From Streptomyces sp. R302 (GTDB lineage Bacteria; Actinomycetota; Actinomycetes; Streptomycetales; Streptomycetaceae): a DNA stretch of 64,000 nt. The stretch lies in NCBI RefSeq assembly GCF_012927245.1, contig NZ_JABBGE010000003.1, forward strand, positions 62,001 through 126,000. The letters are read 5' to 3'. This document shows positions 50,001 to 58,752 of the stretch, one piece after another. The position numbers and the translations under genes were made by a program. How positions within the stretch are numbered: the stretch's first letter is position 1; each line of letters begins with the position of its first letter. The notes below the pieces were generated by a model. The model searched no databases and was not told the origin of the DNA. It saw nothing but the letters and a program-made list of their open reading frames with translations.

Positions 50001-51710
50001 ATGGAGACCGAGTCGGAGCCTTACGTCCGTCTCTCGACCCTGCGGCAGCTGCATCAGGTCGTGGCGGACCTGAACACCGCCCGCAGCCTCGCGGACACCC
50101 TGCAGACCGTCGCCGACGGCGTCGTCGCCGGCCTCAACTACCAGCTGGCCTGCGTGAACCTGGTCCGGCCCGACGGTGACCTGGTCGTCGCCGCCTTCGC
50201 CGGAGACCCCGCCGCCGAGGCCCTCATCACCGGCCGCGTCGGCTCCCGCGAGGCCTGGGAGCGCCGGCTCACCATGGCCGTCCACTGGGGCGACCTGCGG
50301 TTCATACCGCACACCGAGGGCTGGGTCCTGATGGACGACGACGTGCCGCAGTGGCACACCGACGGCCCCGCACCCCGCTTCGAGGACGAGTGGCACCCCC
50401 ACGACCGGCTCTACGCCCCCATGTACGCCTCGGGCACCGGCCAGGAACTGCTCGGCGTCATATCCGTCGACCGGCCGCGCAACGGCCGGCACCCCGGACC
50501 CTGGGGGCAGGAAGCCCTCCAGATGTACGCCTCCCAGTCCGCCATCGCGATCAGCAACGCCCGGCTCCGCTCCAACATGCAGCGCGCCCTCATCCGCCTG
50601 GAGCGCGAGCAGCAGGCCCTGCGCGCCAGCGAGGAGTCCTTCCGGCAGGCCTTCGAGTACGCCCCCTCCGGCATGGCCATCGCCGAGCTCGGCGGCGACC
50701 AGCACGGCCGGCTCCTGCGCACCAACGACGCGCTCTGCCGGCTCCTCGGCCGCCCCGCCTCCGTGATGCGCCGCTACTCCTTCGCCGACCTCGTCCACCC
50801 CGAGGACATCGGCACCCTGCTCCGCACCTCCGCCGAGGGCGGCCGCGCCGAACTGCGGCTCGGCCGGCGCGACGGCACCTACGTCTGGGTCTCGCTGCGG
50901 AACTCGGTGGTCGCCGACACCGCCGACGGGCCCCGCTTCCTCCTCACCCACGTCGAGGACATCGAGGAGCGCAAGCGGCACGAGCTCCAGCTCGCCCACC
51001 GCGCCTCCCACGACGCCCTCACCGGCCTGCCCAACAGCGCCGAGCTGCGCTCCCGGCTCTCCGCCCGGCTCTGCGAGCGCCCCGCCCACGCCGCCGCCTA
51101 CCAGGGCCCCGGCCTCACCGGCCCGCTGCCCGCCGCGTACGAGGGCGGCGGGTACGAGGCGTACGAGGGCGGGTACGAAGGGGGCCGCGACGGCGGGTAC
51201 GAGTACGGCCACGAGCACGAGCACGGCTTCGGCTTCGAACCGGCCGGCGGCGGGGCGTACGACCACCACGTGCACATGGTCGCGCCGACCGGCGGCGACG
51301 TCGACGACGGCACCAAGGGGCTCGCCGTCCTCTTCTGCGACCTCGACGGCTTCAAGTCGATCAACGACCGCTTCGGGCACCACACCGGCGACGCCGTCCT
51401 CATCGAGGTGGCGCGCCGGCTCACCACCGGCGTCAGGGACGGCGACACGGTCGCCCGTCTGGGCGGTGACGAGTTCGTCGTCCTCGCCGACGGCCTCGGC
51501 GCGGCCGACGCCGCCGACCTCGCCGTCCGGCTGCGGAACGCGATCATCCCGCCCATCCGGGTGGACGGCCGGGCCGTGCGGGTCGGGGCCAGTTTCGGCA
51601 TCGGCTGGGCCGAATGCGGGATGACCGTCGAAGAGGTCCTGAACTCCGCCGACCAGCGGATGTACGTGGAGAAACGGTCCCGTGCCAAGGTTCACCGCCG
51701 GGCCGGATGA
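50001..51710 (+). CDS. cdgB: Diguanylate cyclase CdgB (GAF-PAS-GGDEF)
   Basis: 569 residues. A GAF domain spans about 20-190 and a PAS/PAC domain about 205-330 (SFRQAFEYAPSGMAIAELGG, HVEDIEERKRHELQL). A GGDEF domain begins at DALTGLPNSAELRSRL. The active site RLGGDEFVVL is intact at 488-492, and the inhibitory I-site RDGD sits five residues upstream, so product feedback is expected. An insertion of about 75 residues (about 362-438) rich in Gly, Tyr and His splits the GGDEF domain near its start. CdgB makes c-di-GMP, which drives BldD dimerisation and controls development in Streptomyces. Confidence 0.92.
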   Translation: METESEPYVRLSTLRQLHQVVADLNTARSLADTLQTVADGVVAGLNYQLACVNLVRPDGDLVVAAFAGDPAAEALITGRVGSREAWERRLTMAVHWGDLRFIPHTEGWVLMDDDVPQWHTDGPAPRFEDEWHPHDRLYAPMYASGTGQELLGVISVDRPRNGRHPGPWGQEALQMYASQSAIAISNARLRSNMQRALIRLEREQQALRASEESFRQAFEYAPSGMAIAELGGDQHGRLLRTNDALCRLLGRPASVMRRYSFADLVHPEDIGTLLRTSAEGGRAELRLGRRDGTYVWVSLRNSVVADTADGPRFLLTHVEDIEERKRHELQLAHRASHDALTGLPNSAELRSRLSARLCERPAHAAAYQGPGLTGPLPAAYEGGGYEAYEGGYEGGRDGGYEYGHEHEHGFGFEPAGGGAYDHHVHMVAPTGGDVDDGTKGLAVLFCDLDGFKSINDRFGHHTGDAVLIEVARRLTTGVRDGDTVARLGGDEFVVLADGLGAADAADLAVRLRNAIIPPIRVDGRAVRVGASFGIGWAECGMTVEEVLNSADQRMYVEKRSRAKVHRRAG

Positions 51711-51793
51711 TCGTTCCCGGCACGGGGACTTCATTCGTTCGGGGTAGGCTCGCCGGGTCGGCGACGGCTGGCGAGCATGGAGAGGTGACCCGG

Positions 51794-52756
51794 ATGGCTG
51801 CCGGTAACGACGGCGCGAACAAGCCCGAGGACGACGATCCGTTCGGCTATCTGTACGCCGACGGACAGGCGGCGGCGGGCCGCGCCCCCCAGGGCGGCGG
51901 CTACGGCTACCCGGGTCCCGCGCCCGCGCAGCCCGGTGTGCCGCGCACCTCGTACAACCAGGTCAGGACGGTCGGCGAGCGCCAGTACGGCCAGCCGCCG
52001 GCCCAGCCCTACGTGCCGCCGCAGCAGCAGGCGCCGTACGGCCAGCCGCATCCGCAGTACGCGGCACCGGAGACGTATCCCGGCAACGAGCGGACCCGCC
52101 AGGCCCCGGTGCCGCCCCAGCGCGGCCGCGGCCCCAACACCAAGGGCCTGCTGATCGGCGCGGTCGCGGTCGTCGCGGTCGTCGTCGCCGGCATCACCGC
52201 GGCGATCATCGGCAACCAGAACGGCGAGAAGGAGCAGGCGGGGGGCACCACCCCGACCGCCTCGGCCCCGGTCACGCCCAGCGGGGAGCCCTCCTCCACC
52301 GATCCGACCACCGAGCCCACCAAGGAGGCGAAGCTGCCCAAGCAGGACGCGGCGACGCTCCAGCTCGGCGGCAGCGCCACGCTCGCCACGGACGTCAAGG
52401 GAGCGGAGGGCGCCGGCGGCGCCTACGTGGCGGGCTTCAACGCGCAGGGCTCCTCGGTGACCTGGAAGGCGAACATGCCGGACGGCGGTACGTACGCCCT
52501 CCAGGTGCGGTACGCGATCCCCGCGGTCGACGCCTTCGCCACGCTGACGATCAACGGCAAGCCGAACACGCTGCCGATCGGTCTGAAGAACTTCATCAAG
52601 TCGACCGACCCGAACCTGGAGAAGAACTGGCAGACCACCTGGGCGCAGGTGGAGCTCCAGAAGGGCGAGAACGAGATCAAGATCTCGTGCGAGGCCGGAA
52701 ACCAGTGCGACGTGCTGCTGGACTGGCTGGAGGTCACCCCGCCGAAGCCGACGTGA
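51794..52756 (+). CDS. Membrane-anchored carbohydrate-binding (CBM35-like) protein
   Basis: 320 residues from ATG 51794; GTG 51785 is an alternative. Residues 1-115 are cytoplasmic, rich in Pro, Gln, Gly and Tyr. One transmembrane helix follows (GLLIGAVAVVAVVVAGITAA), then a Thr/Pro/Ser linker. An external beta-sandwich like CBM35/CBM6 completes the protein, with AEGAGGAYVAGFNAQGSSVT, YALQVRYAIPAVDAFATLTI and NEIKISCEAGNQCDVLLDWL. It probably binds a glycan at the cell surface. Its 3' end overlaps the convergent sugar-kinase gene by 23 bases. Confidence 0.82.
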   Translation: MAAGNDGANKPEDDDPFGYLYADGQAAAGRAPQGGGYGYPGPAPAQPGVPRTSYNQVRTVGERQYGQPPAQPYVPPQQQAPYGQPHPQYAAPETYPGNERTRQAPVPPQRGRGPNTKGLLIGAVAVVAVVVAGITAAIIGNQNGEKEQAGGTTPTASAPVTPSGEPSSTDPTTEPTKEAKLPKQDAATLQLGGSATLATDVKGAEGAGGAYVAGFNAQGSSVTWKANMPDGGTYALQVRYAIPAVDAFATLTINGKPNTLPIGLKNFIKSTDPNLEKNWQTTWAQVELQKGENEIKISCEAGNQCDVLLDWLEVTPPKPT

Positions 52757-53660
52757 CGCGGATCTTCGGCAGCAGGTCGGCGTAGACCTCCGGGTCGTAC
52801 TCGCCGGCCACCGGGGCGGCGACCGTGGCCGCCGCGAGGGCGGTCGCGTGGGTCAGCCGGTCGGGCCAGGGGGCGCCGGTGACCAGGCCGGCGAGGAGGG
52901 CGGCGACCACCGAGTCGCCGGCTCCCGTCGGGTTGCCGTGGACCGGGGCCGGGGGCGTCGCCTGCCAGAGGCCGTCCGGGGTGGCGGCCAGGAGGCCGTC
53001 GGGGCCGAGCGAGGTGACGACGGCGTGGGCGCCCCTGCGGCGGGCGTCCTCGGTGGCGCGGCGCGGGTCGCGGGAGCCGGTGATGCCGGCGAGTTCGTCG
53101 GCGTTGGGCTTCACCAGGTCGGGGCGGGCGGCGATGCCCCGGCGGAGCGGTTCGCCGCCGGTGTCGAGGAGGACCGGGACGCCCGCCGCGCGGGCCGTCC
53201 GGATCAGTTCGGCGTAGGCGCCGACGTGGACGCCCGGCGGGAGGCTGCCGCAGAGGGCGACGGCCGCGGCGCCGGGCAGCAGCTCCGCGTACCGGGCCCG
53301 GAAGGCGGTCCACTCCTCGGCGGTGACGGCGGCGCCGGCCTCGTTGAACTGGGTGGTGTCCCCGGCGGCGGCGTCGACGACGGCGAGGGTGCGGCGGGTC
53401 GTCGCCGCCACGGTCACCAGGGCGTCGGTGAGGCGGGGGACGGGCGCGAGGAGTGCGCGGAGCCGTTCCCCGGTGGGGCCGCCGGCGAAGCCGGTGACGA
53501 CCGTCTCGTGGCCGAGCGCCGCCAGCACCCGGGCCACGTTGACGCCCTTGCCGCCGGGCCGTTCGGCGTGGTCGGCGACCCGGTGGCTGGTGTGCGGGAC
53601 GAGGGCGGGGACGCGGTAGGTGACGTCCAGCGCCGTGTTGAGGGTGACCGTGAGGATCAC
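52734..53660 (-). CDS. PfkB-family sugar-phosphate kinase (1-phosphofructokinase/tagatose-6-phosphate kinase type)
   Basis: 308 residues from GTG 53660. It starts ILTVTLNTALDVTYRVPAL, typical of FruK/LacC. GGKGVNVARVLAALGHETVV holds the first PfkB signature, and VHGNPTGAGDSVVAALLAGL the second, with the catalytic Asp in TGAGD. It phosphorylates a sugar phosphate. The position directly downstream of nagK-nagA suggests amino-sugar use, for example of a derived hexose phosphate; this is inference. Confidence 0.9.
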   Translation of the reverse strand: MILTVTLNTALDVTYRVPALVPHTSHRVADHAERPGGKGVNVARVLAALGHETVVTGFAGGPTGERLRALLAPVPRLTDALVTVAATTRRTLAVVDAAAGDTTQFNEAGAAVTAEEWTAFRARYAELLPGAAAVALCGSLPPGVHVGAYAELIRTARAAGVPVLLDTGGEPLRRGIAARPDLVKPNADELAGITGSRDPRRATEDARRRGAHAVVTSLGPDGLLAATPDGLWQATPPAPVHGNPTGAGDSVVAALLAGLVTGAPWPDRLTHATALAAATVAAPVAGEYDPEVYADLLPKIRVTSASAG

Positions 53661-53814
53661 CTGTCCACCCCCCGTACTTCCGGTAAGACCTGTGGAGACA
53701 GCCGCGATCATGCCAAAGGGACGGCGATCGGCCCAGCCCCTGGGCCGGTTACCGTCCCCTTTCGGCCTGATCAGGTGGTCTGTCGGGGCCTCCGGGCCGT
53801 CTGCCGGGTGTCCG

Positions 53815-54993
53815 TCAGGCGGTCTGCGGCACCCGGGTGGGGATGCCCTGGGGCGCGACGATCCACTCGCCCTTGCGCATGACGCCCTTCACGTCGAACG
53901 CGGCGTCGAGGACGACCATGTCGGCGTCCTTGCCGGGCTCCAGGGAGCCGACCCGGTCGTACACGCCGAGGAGGCGGGCCGGGTTGGCGGAGAGGGCCTG
54001 CACGACGGACTCGACGGGGAGCCGGTCGACGGTGGCGGCGCGCTTGAAGGCGCGGTCCAGGGTGAGGGTGGAGCCGGCGATGGAACCGCCCTCGACGAGG
54101 CGGGCCACGCTGTCCTTCACCTCGACCTCCAGCGAGCCGAGCATGTAGCGCCCGTCGCCGAAGCCCGCCGCGTCCATGGCGTCGGTGATGAAGGCGACGC
54201 GCTCGGGGCCCGCGTGGTGGAAGGCGAGCTCCAGGGCGGCCGGGTGGAGGTGGGTGCCGTCGTTGATGAGCTCGACGGTGATCCGCTCGTCCTCCAGGAG
54301 CGCGGCGATCGGGCCGGGCGCGCGGTGACCGAGGCCGGGCATCGCGTTGTACAGGTGGGTGGCGACGGTGGCGCCGGCGTCGATCGCCTGGACGGTCTGC
54401 TCGTAGCTGGCGTCGGTGTGGCCGATGGCCGCGATGACGCCGTGCTCGGCGAGGAGGCGTACGGAGTCGAGGCCGCCGGGCAGCTCGGTGGCGAGGGTGA
54501 CCATCCTGGCCTGGCCGCGGGCGGCGTCGATCAGCTTGAGGACCTCGGCCGGGTGCGGGTCGCGCAGCAGGGTCTCGTCGTGGGCGCCCTTGCGGCAGGG
54601 GGAGATGAACGGGCCCTCGAAGTGCAGGCCGGCGATCTCGCCCTGCTCGGCGAGCTCGGAGAGCAGTCCGGCGCGGGCGGTGAGGAAGTCCATGGAGCCG
54701 GTGACGAAGGAGGCGACGACGGTGGTGGTGCCGTGCAGCCGGTGGGTGTGGACGCCCTTGAGGACCTCGTCGACGGTGCCGGAGGTGAAGGAGGCGCCGC
54801 CGCCGCCGTGGTTGTGCATGTCGACGAAGCCGGGCACCAGCCAGTGGCCGCTGAGGTCGAGGACCTCGGCGTCCTCGGGCGCCGCGCCCGCGATGCGGCC
54901 GCCGTCGACGATCACACGCCCGTTCTCGACGATCCCGGTGGGCAGCACGACGCGTGCGCCGGCGAGAACCTTGTGATCGGACTGATCGGACAT
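53815..54993 (-). CDS. nagA: N-acetylglucosamine-6-phosphate deacetylase
   Basis: 392 residues from ATG 54993. It converts GlcNAc-6-P to GlcN-6-P and acetate. Amidohydrolase motifs are VPGFVDMHNHGGGGASF, GLHFEGPFIS (catalytic Glu), THLYNAMPGLGHRAPGPIAA and FITDAMDAAG (catalytic Asp). The start overlaps the nagK stop by one base (TGATG), so the two are translationally coupled. Confidence 0.96.
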   Translation of the reverse strand: MSDQSDHKVLAGARVVLPTGIVENGRVIVDGGRIAGAAPEDAEVLDLSGHWLVPGFVDMHNHGGGGASFTSGTVDEVLKGVHTHRLHGTTTVVASFVTGSMDFLTARAGLLSELAEQGEIAGLHFEGPFISPCRKGAHDETLLRDPHPAEVLKLIDAARGQARMVTLATELPGGLDSVRLLAEHGVIAAIGHTDASYEQTVQAIDAGATVATHLYNAMPGLGHRAPGPIAALLEDERITVELINDGTHLHPAALELAFHHAGPERVAFITDAMDAAGFGDGRYMLGSLEVEVKDSVARLVEGGSIAGSTLTLDRAFKRAATVDRLPVESVVQALSANPARLLGVYDRVGSLEPGKDADMVVLDAAFDVKGVMRKGEWIVAPQGIPTRVPQTA

Positions 54994-55964
54994 CAGGCGG
55001 AAACCTCCGGGTCGGTGGTGCGCTGGTCGGCGAGGTCGGTGGTGCGGTCGGCGAGCAGGTCCCAGGCGAGGAGGCCCGCGCCCAGGCATCCGGCGGTGTC
55101 CCCGAGGGCCGCCGGGACGATGACGGGCAGTTTCTGGAAGGTCACTCGTTCCTCCACCGCGGCCCGAAGGGGTGTGAACAAGGTTTCCCCGGCCTCGGCG
55201 AGACCGCCACCGATGATGAGGGTGCGGGGGTCCAGCAGGGTGAGCGCGGTGACCAGTCCGTCGGCGAGGGCGTCGACCGCCTCCTGCCAGACGCGTACGG
55301 CGACGGGGTCGCCGGACTCGACCGCCTTGGCGCAGTCGGCGGCGTCCGCCCCGGGGTCGCCGGAGGCCGCGGCCCAGGCGAGGGAGACGGCGGAGGCGGA
55401 GGCGTACCGCTCCAGGCAGCCGCGCTGGCCGCAGCCGCAGTCGGTGCCGCCGGGGCGGACGACGATGTGGCCGATCTCGCCGGCGTAGCCGTGGGCACCG
55501 GCCTCGATGCGGTCGCCGATGCCGATGGCGCCGGCGATGCCGGTGCCGAGGGGCACGAAGAGGAAGCGGTCGGCGCCGTTGCCCGCGCCGATGCGGCCCT
55601 CGGCGAGGCCGCCGGTGCGCACGTCGTGGCCGAGGGCGACGGGGAGGCCGCCTAGGCGTTCGCTGAGGAGGGCGCGGAGGGGGACGTCGCGCCAGCCGAG
55701 GTTGGCGGCGTAGACGGCGATGCCCCGGTCGGCGTCGACGATGCCGGGGACGGCGACTCCGGCGGCCGCGGCGGGCTCCCCGTACCGCTCCTCGCCGAGG
55801 GCGCGGAGGTCCTCGGCGAAGGCCAGGATCGTCTCGACGACGGCTTCCGCGCCGCGGTCGCGCCCGGTGGCGCGGCGGGCCTCGTGGAGCAGGGTGCCGT
55901 CCGCCCCGACGAGGGCGGCCTTCATGCCGGTGCCGCCCACATCGAGGGCGATGACGTGTCTCAC
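54993..55964 (-). CDS. nagK: ROK-family N-acetylglucosamine kinase
   Basis: 323 residues from GTG 55964. Actin-like ATPase fold: the phosphate loop ALDVGGTGMKAALV is near the start, the ROK signature EIGHIVVRPGG is present, and the zinc site is CGCGQRGCLERYAS. There is no N-terminal HTH, so it is a kinase and not a ROK repressor. Pairing with nagA and the DasR-like site 27 bases upstream point to GlcNAc as the substrate. Confidence 0.92.
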   Translation of the reverse strand: MRHVIALDVGGTGMKAALVGADGTLLHEARRATGRDRGAEAVVETILAFAEDLRALGEERYGEPAAAAGVAVPGIVDADRGIAVYAANLGWRDVPLRALLSERLGGLPVALGHDVRTGGLAEGRIGAGNGADRFLFVPLGTGIAGAIGIGDRIEAGAHGYAGEIGHIVVRPGGTDCGCGQRGCLERYASASAVSLAWAAASGDPGADAADCAKAVESGDPVAVRVWQEAVDALADGLVTALTLLDPRTLIIGGGLAEAGETLFTPLRAAVEERVTFQKLPVIVPAALGDTAGCLGAGLLAWDLLADRTTDLADQRTTDPEVSA

Positions 55965-55990
55965 GGGAGACAGTCTCGCGCGAGACCGCC

Positions 55991-56006
55991 CTAAAGGTCT
56001 AGTCCA
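55991..56006 (-). promoter_or_regulatory. DasR-like operator upstream of nagK-nagA
   Basis: AAAGGTCTAGTCCACT matches the DasR 16-mer ACTGGTCTAGACCACT at 13 positions. It lies 27 bases before the nagK start codon. nagKA is a known DasR target in S. coelicolor. Confidence 0.75.
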
Positions 56007-56122
56007 CTGCCGAGGATTGTTGCGCTCGGATACAAATTCGAGCCGGTGGCGGGCCGGTGGCGGCCCGGCGGTGTGGGGACTTTGTGGCGAAGGTCCCCCG
56101 GGAGTTGCGGAAGTGATACCCG

Positions 56123-56138
56123 ACTGGTGTAGACCTCT
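56123..56138 (+). promoter_or_regulatory. DasR-like operator upstream of the sugar-binding lipoprotein gene
   Basis: ACTGGTGTAGACCTCT matches the DasR 16-mer at 14 positions. It lies 89 bases before GTG 56228 and 132 bases from the nagK-side site. Confidence 0.78.
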
Positions 56139-56227
56139 AGTTCGAGACTGGGGGAGACTTTCGACCCTCAACCCTGTGAATGTGCAGCTCACTGCTGCTC
56201 AATGACGAGCAAAAGGTGGATGAAGCC

Positions 56228-57499
56228 GTGGAGCGGCGACGATTCCTTGGACTGACCGCGGCCGCCGCCGCCCTCGGCCTGACCGCCACGGTCGCCGGCT
56301 GCGGCACCCTCGGCGGTGACGGCGGCGACGTGACCCTGCGCCTGGTCGCCGCCGACTACGACCTCACCGGCGGCAACACCACCCAGAAGTACTGGGACGA
56401 CCTCGTCGCCGCCTTCCAGGCCGGCCACCCCGGGATCAAGGTCCAGGTGCAGGTCGAGTCCTGGGACGACGTCGACCGCAAGGTCGCCGAGATGGTGAAG
56501 GCCGGGCAGGCCCCCGACGTCGCCCAGATCGGCGCCTACGCCGACTACGCGGCCGCCGGGCAGCTCTACTCGGCCGACGACCTCCTCACCATTCCCGTGC
56601 AGGCCAACTTCGTCCCGGCGCTCGCCGAGGCCGGAGAGAACGACCGCGTCCAGTACGGCCTGCCGTTCGTCGCCTCCACCCGGCCGCTCTTCTACAACGC
56701 CGACCTCTTCGAGAAGGCCGGCGCGAAGCCCCCCACGACCTGGGACGAGCTCGCCGCCGCCGCGAAGAAGCTGAAGGCGGACGGCGTCCGCACCCCCTTC
56801 GCCCTCCCCCTCGGTCCCGAGGAGGCGCAGGCCGAGTCCCTGATGTGGCTGTTCGCCGGCGGGGGCGGCTGGACCGACGACTCCGACCGGTACGCCATCG
56901 CCTCCGAGGCCAACATCGACACCTTCACCTGGCTCAAGGACGAGCTGGTCGGCCCGGGCCTCACCGGCCCCGTCGCCCCCGGCAAGCTCAACCGCAAGGC
57001 CGCCTTCGCCGCCTTCGCGAAGGGCGAGGTCGGCATGCTCAACGGCCACCCCTCCCTCCTCCAGGAGGCCGCCAAGCAGGGCGTCGAGGTCGGCCAGGTC
57101 CCGCTGCCCGGCGTCGACGGCCCCGCCAAGGTCTCCATGGGCGTCGCCGACTGGATCATGGGCTTCAAGCAGAACGGGCACCGCAAGGAGATCGGCACCT
57201 TCCTCGACTTCGTCTTCAGCGACGAGAACGTCCTGAAGTTCGCCGGCGACAACGACCTGCTGCCCGTCACCGTCAGCGCCTCCACCCGCATGGAGACCGA
57301 GACCGAGCACGTGAACCTCCGCGAGTTCCTGAAGGCGCTGCCCACCGCCCAGCTGCCGCCCGTCGGCAAGACCTCCTGGGCCAAGGTCAGCGAGACCATC
57401 AAGCAGGACATCGGCAAGGCCGTCACCCCCGCCGGCCGCCCCGCCGACGTCCTCGGCGCGATCGCCCGCACGGCGACGACGGCGGAGGCGGCGGAGTAG
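56228..57499 (+). CDS. ABC-transporter sugar-binding lipoprotein
   Basis: 423 residues from GTG 56228 (GGTGGA at 7-base spacing). A twin-Arg-like basic start ([17 protein letters not shown]) ends in lipobox VAGCGTLGG. The mature part is a family 1 extracellular solute-binding protein with [40 protein letters not shown] and [20 protein letters not shown]. No permease genes follow, so it must serve a transporter encoded elsewhere. The DasR-like site and the nagKA neighbour suggest GlcNAc or chito-oligosaccharide as ligand. Confidence 0.9.
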   Translation: MERRRFLGLTAAAAALGLTATVAGCGTLGGDGGDVTLRLVAADYDLTGGNTTQKYWDDLVAAFQAGHPGIKVQVQVESWDDVDRKVAEMVKAGQAPDVAQIGAYADYAAAGQLYSADDLLTIPVQANFVPALAEAGENDRVQYGLPFVASTRPLFYNADLFEKAGAKPPTTWDELAAAAKKLKADGVRTPFALPLGPEEAQAESLMWLFAGGGGWTDDSDRYAIASEANIDTFTWLKDELVGPGLTGPVAPGKLNRKAAFAAFAKGEVGMLNGHPSLLQEAAKQGVEVGQVPLPGVDGPAKVSMGVADWIMGFKQNGHRKEIGTFLDFVFSDENVLKFAGDNDLLPVTVSASTRMETETEHVNLREFLKALPTAQLPPVGKTSWAKVSETIKQDIGKAVTPAGRPADVLGAIARTATTAEAAE

Positions 57500-57529
57500 C
57501 GGGGCCGCCGCTCTGTCGTCCGTCGTATA

Positions 57530-57535
57530 TAGGTT
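57530..57535 (+). promoter_or_regulatory. Predicted -10 element for the leaderless DUF3263 gene
   Basis: TAGGTT ends 6 bases before ATG 57542, and no ribosome site is present. Confidence 0.5.
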
Positions 57536-57541
57536 GGTCCT

Positions 57542-57799
57542 ATGACCGAAGAGCACGTGCCCGACACCGACCCCGCCGAGCTGGGGGAGCGGGAGCGGGC
57601 CGTGCTCGCCGTCGAGCGGCGCTCCTGGCCCGGCCCCGGCGCCAAGGAGCGGGCCGTACGCGAGGGGCTCGGCCTCTCGCCGACCCGCTACTACCAGCTC
57701 CTCAACGCGCTCCTCGACGACCCGCGCGCCCTCGCCCACGACCCGGTCACGGTGAACCGGCTGCGCCGGGTCCGGGAGGAGAAGCAGCGGCGGAGGTGA
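57542..57799 (+). CDS. DUF3263 family protein
   Basis: 85 residues. The family pattern is clear: ELGERERAVLAVERRSWPGP, GAKERAVREGLGLSPTRYYQ, LLNALLDDPRAL and VNRLRRVREEKQRRR. It looks like a sigma-region-4-type helix-turn-helix with a basic tail, so DNA or RNA polymerase contact is plausible. The function is not established. It lies between the sugar-binding gene and otsB. Confidence 0.88.
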   Translation: MTEEHVPDTDPAELGERERAVLAVERRSWPGPGAKERAVREGLGLSPTRYYQLLNALLDDPRALAHDPVTVNRLRRVREEKQRRR

Positions 57800-57865
57800 G
57801 GCGGCGGGGGTAAACCCGTCCGGAGAGGTGAGTCCGGCCACGCTGACGCGGGCCGGAGGCGTCGG

Positions 57866-57871
57866 TAGGGT
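57866..57871 (+). promoter_or_regulatory. Predicted -10 element for leaderless otsB
   Basis: TAGGGT ends 7 bases before ATG 57879, and no ribosome site is present. Confidence 0.5.
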
Positions 57872-57878
57872 CGGCCCT

Positions 57879-58721
57879 ATGGTCAGCAGCCTTCCGCACC
57901 CGGCCACATCCGCCGGCCGCGACGGCCTGGACGCGCTTCTCGCGCGTCCCTCCGAGGCCGTCGTCGCCCTCGACTTCGACGGGACGCTCGCCGAGATCGT
58001 CCCCGACCCCGAGCAGGCCCGCGCCCACCCCGGCGCCGTGCCCGCACTCGCCGCCCTCGCCCCGCACCTGGCCGCCGTCGTCATCGTCACCGGCCGGCCG
58101 GCGGGCGTCGCCGTCCGGCACGGCGGCCTCGCCGGGGTGCCGGGCCTGGAGCACCTCACCGTCCTCGGCCACTACGGCGCCGAACGCTGGGACGCCGCCA
58201 CCGGCACCGTCACGGCCGCCGCCCCGCACCCCGGCGTCGCCACCGTCCGCGCCGAGCTCCCCGGCTTCCTCGACCGGCACGGCGCCTGGCCCGGCGTCTG
58301 GATCGAGGAGAAGGGCCGCGCGGTCGCCGTCCACACCCGCCGCGCCCGGGACCCGGAAGGCGCCTTCGAGTCGCTGAAGGGCCCGCTGGGCGAGCTGGCC
58401 GCCGCGCACGGCCTGGTCCTGGAGCCGGGCCGGCTGGTCCTGGAGCTGCGGCCCCCCGGCATGGACAAGGGCGTGGCCCTCGCGGAGTTCGTACGGGAGA
58501 AGGGCGCGGGTTCCGTCCTGTACGCGGGCGACGACCTGGGCGACCTGCCGGCCTTCGCCGCCGTGGAGAAGCTCCGCGGCGACGGCCTGCCGGGTCTCCT
58601 CGTCTGCTCCGGTTCGACGGAGGTCCCGGAGCTCGCCGACCGCGCGGACCTGTCCGTGGACGGCCCGTCGGGCGTCGTCGCGTTCCTCGGGGAACTGGCG
58701 AGGGCGGTGCGGAGGGGCTGA
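57879..58721 (+). CDS. otsB: Trehalose-6-phosphate phosphatase
   Basis: 280 residues from ATG 57879. HAD phosphatase: motif I VALDFDGTLAEIVPDPEQAR with the nucleophile Asp, motif II VVIVTGRP, the cap segment WIEEKGRAVAVHTRRA, and motif IV LYAGDDLGDLPAF. It removes phosphate from trehalose-6-phosphate. The synthase otsA is not in the window. An upstream in-frame start at 57828 would add 17 residues but lies before the promoter. Confidence 0.92.
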   Translation: MVSSLPHPATSAGRDGLDALLARPSEAVVALDFDGTLAEIVPDPEQARAHPGAVPALAALAPHLAAVVIVTGRPAGVAVRHGGLAGVPGLEHLTVLGHYGAERWDAATGTVTAAAPHPGVATVRAELPGFLDRHGAWPGVWIEEKGRAVAVHTRRARDPEGAFESLKGPLGELAAAHGLVLEPGRLVLELRPPGMDKGVALAEFVREKGAGSVLYAGDDLGDLPAFAAVEKLRGDGLPGLLVCSGSTEVPELADRADLSVDGPSGVVAFLGELARAVRRG

Positions 58722-58741
58722 GGCCCTCCCGCACCGCCCTC
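58700..58741. terminator. Bidirectional terminator between otsB and the M6 protease gene
   Basis: GAGGGCGGTGCGG at 58700-58712 pairs with the CGCACCGCCCTC region ending at 58741, with one bulged C. It spans the otsB stop codon. Confidence 0.75.
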
Positions 58742-58752
58742 TCAAGGGGTGA

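Noticed and set aside
53680..53700. A possible DasR site before the PfkB kinase gene (GGTAAGACC)
   Set aside because: It is one base short of the palindrome and lacks the central CTAG, unlike the three sites reported.
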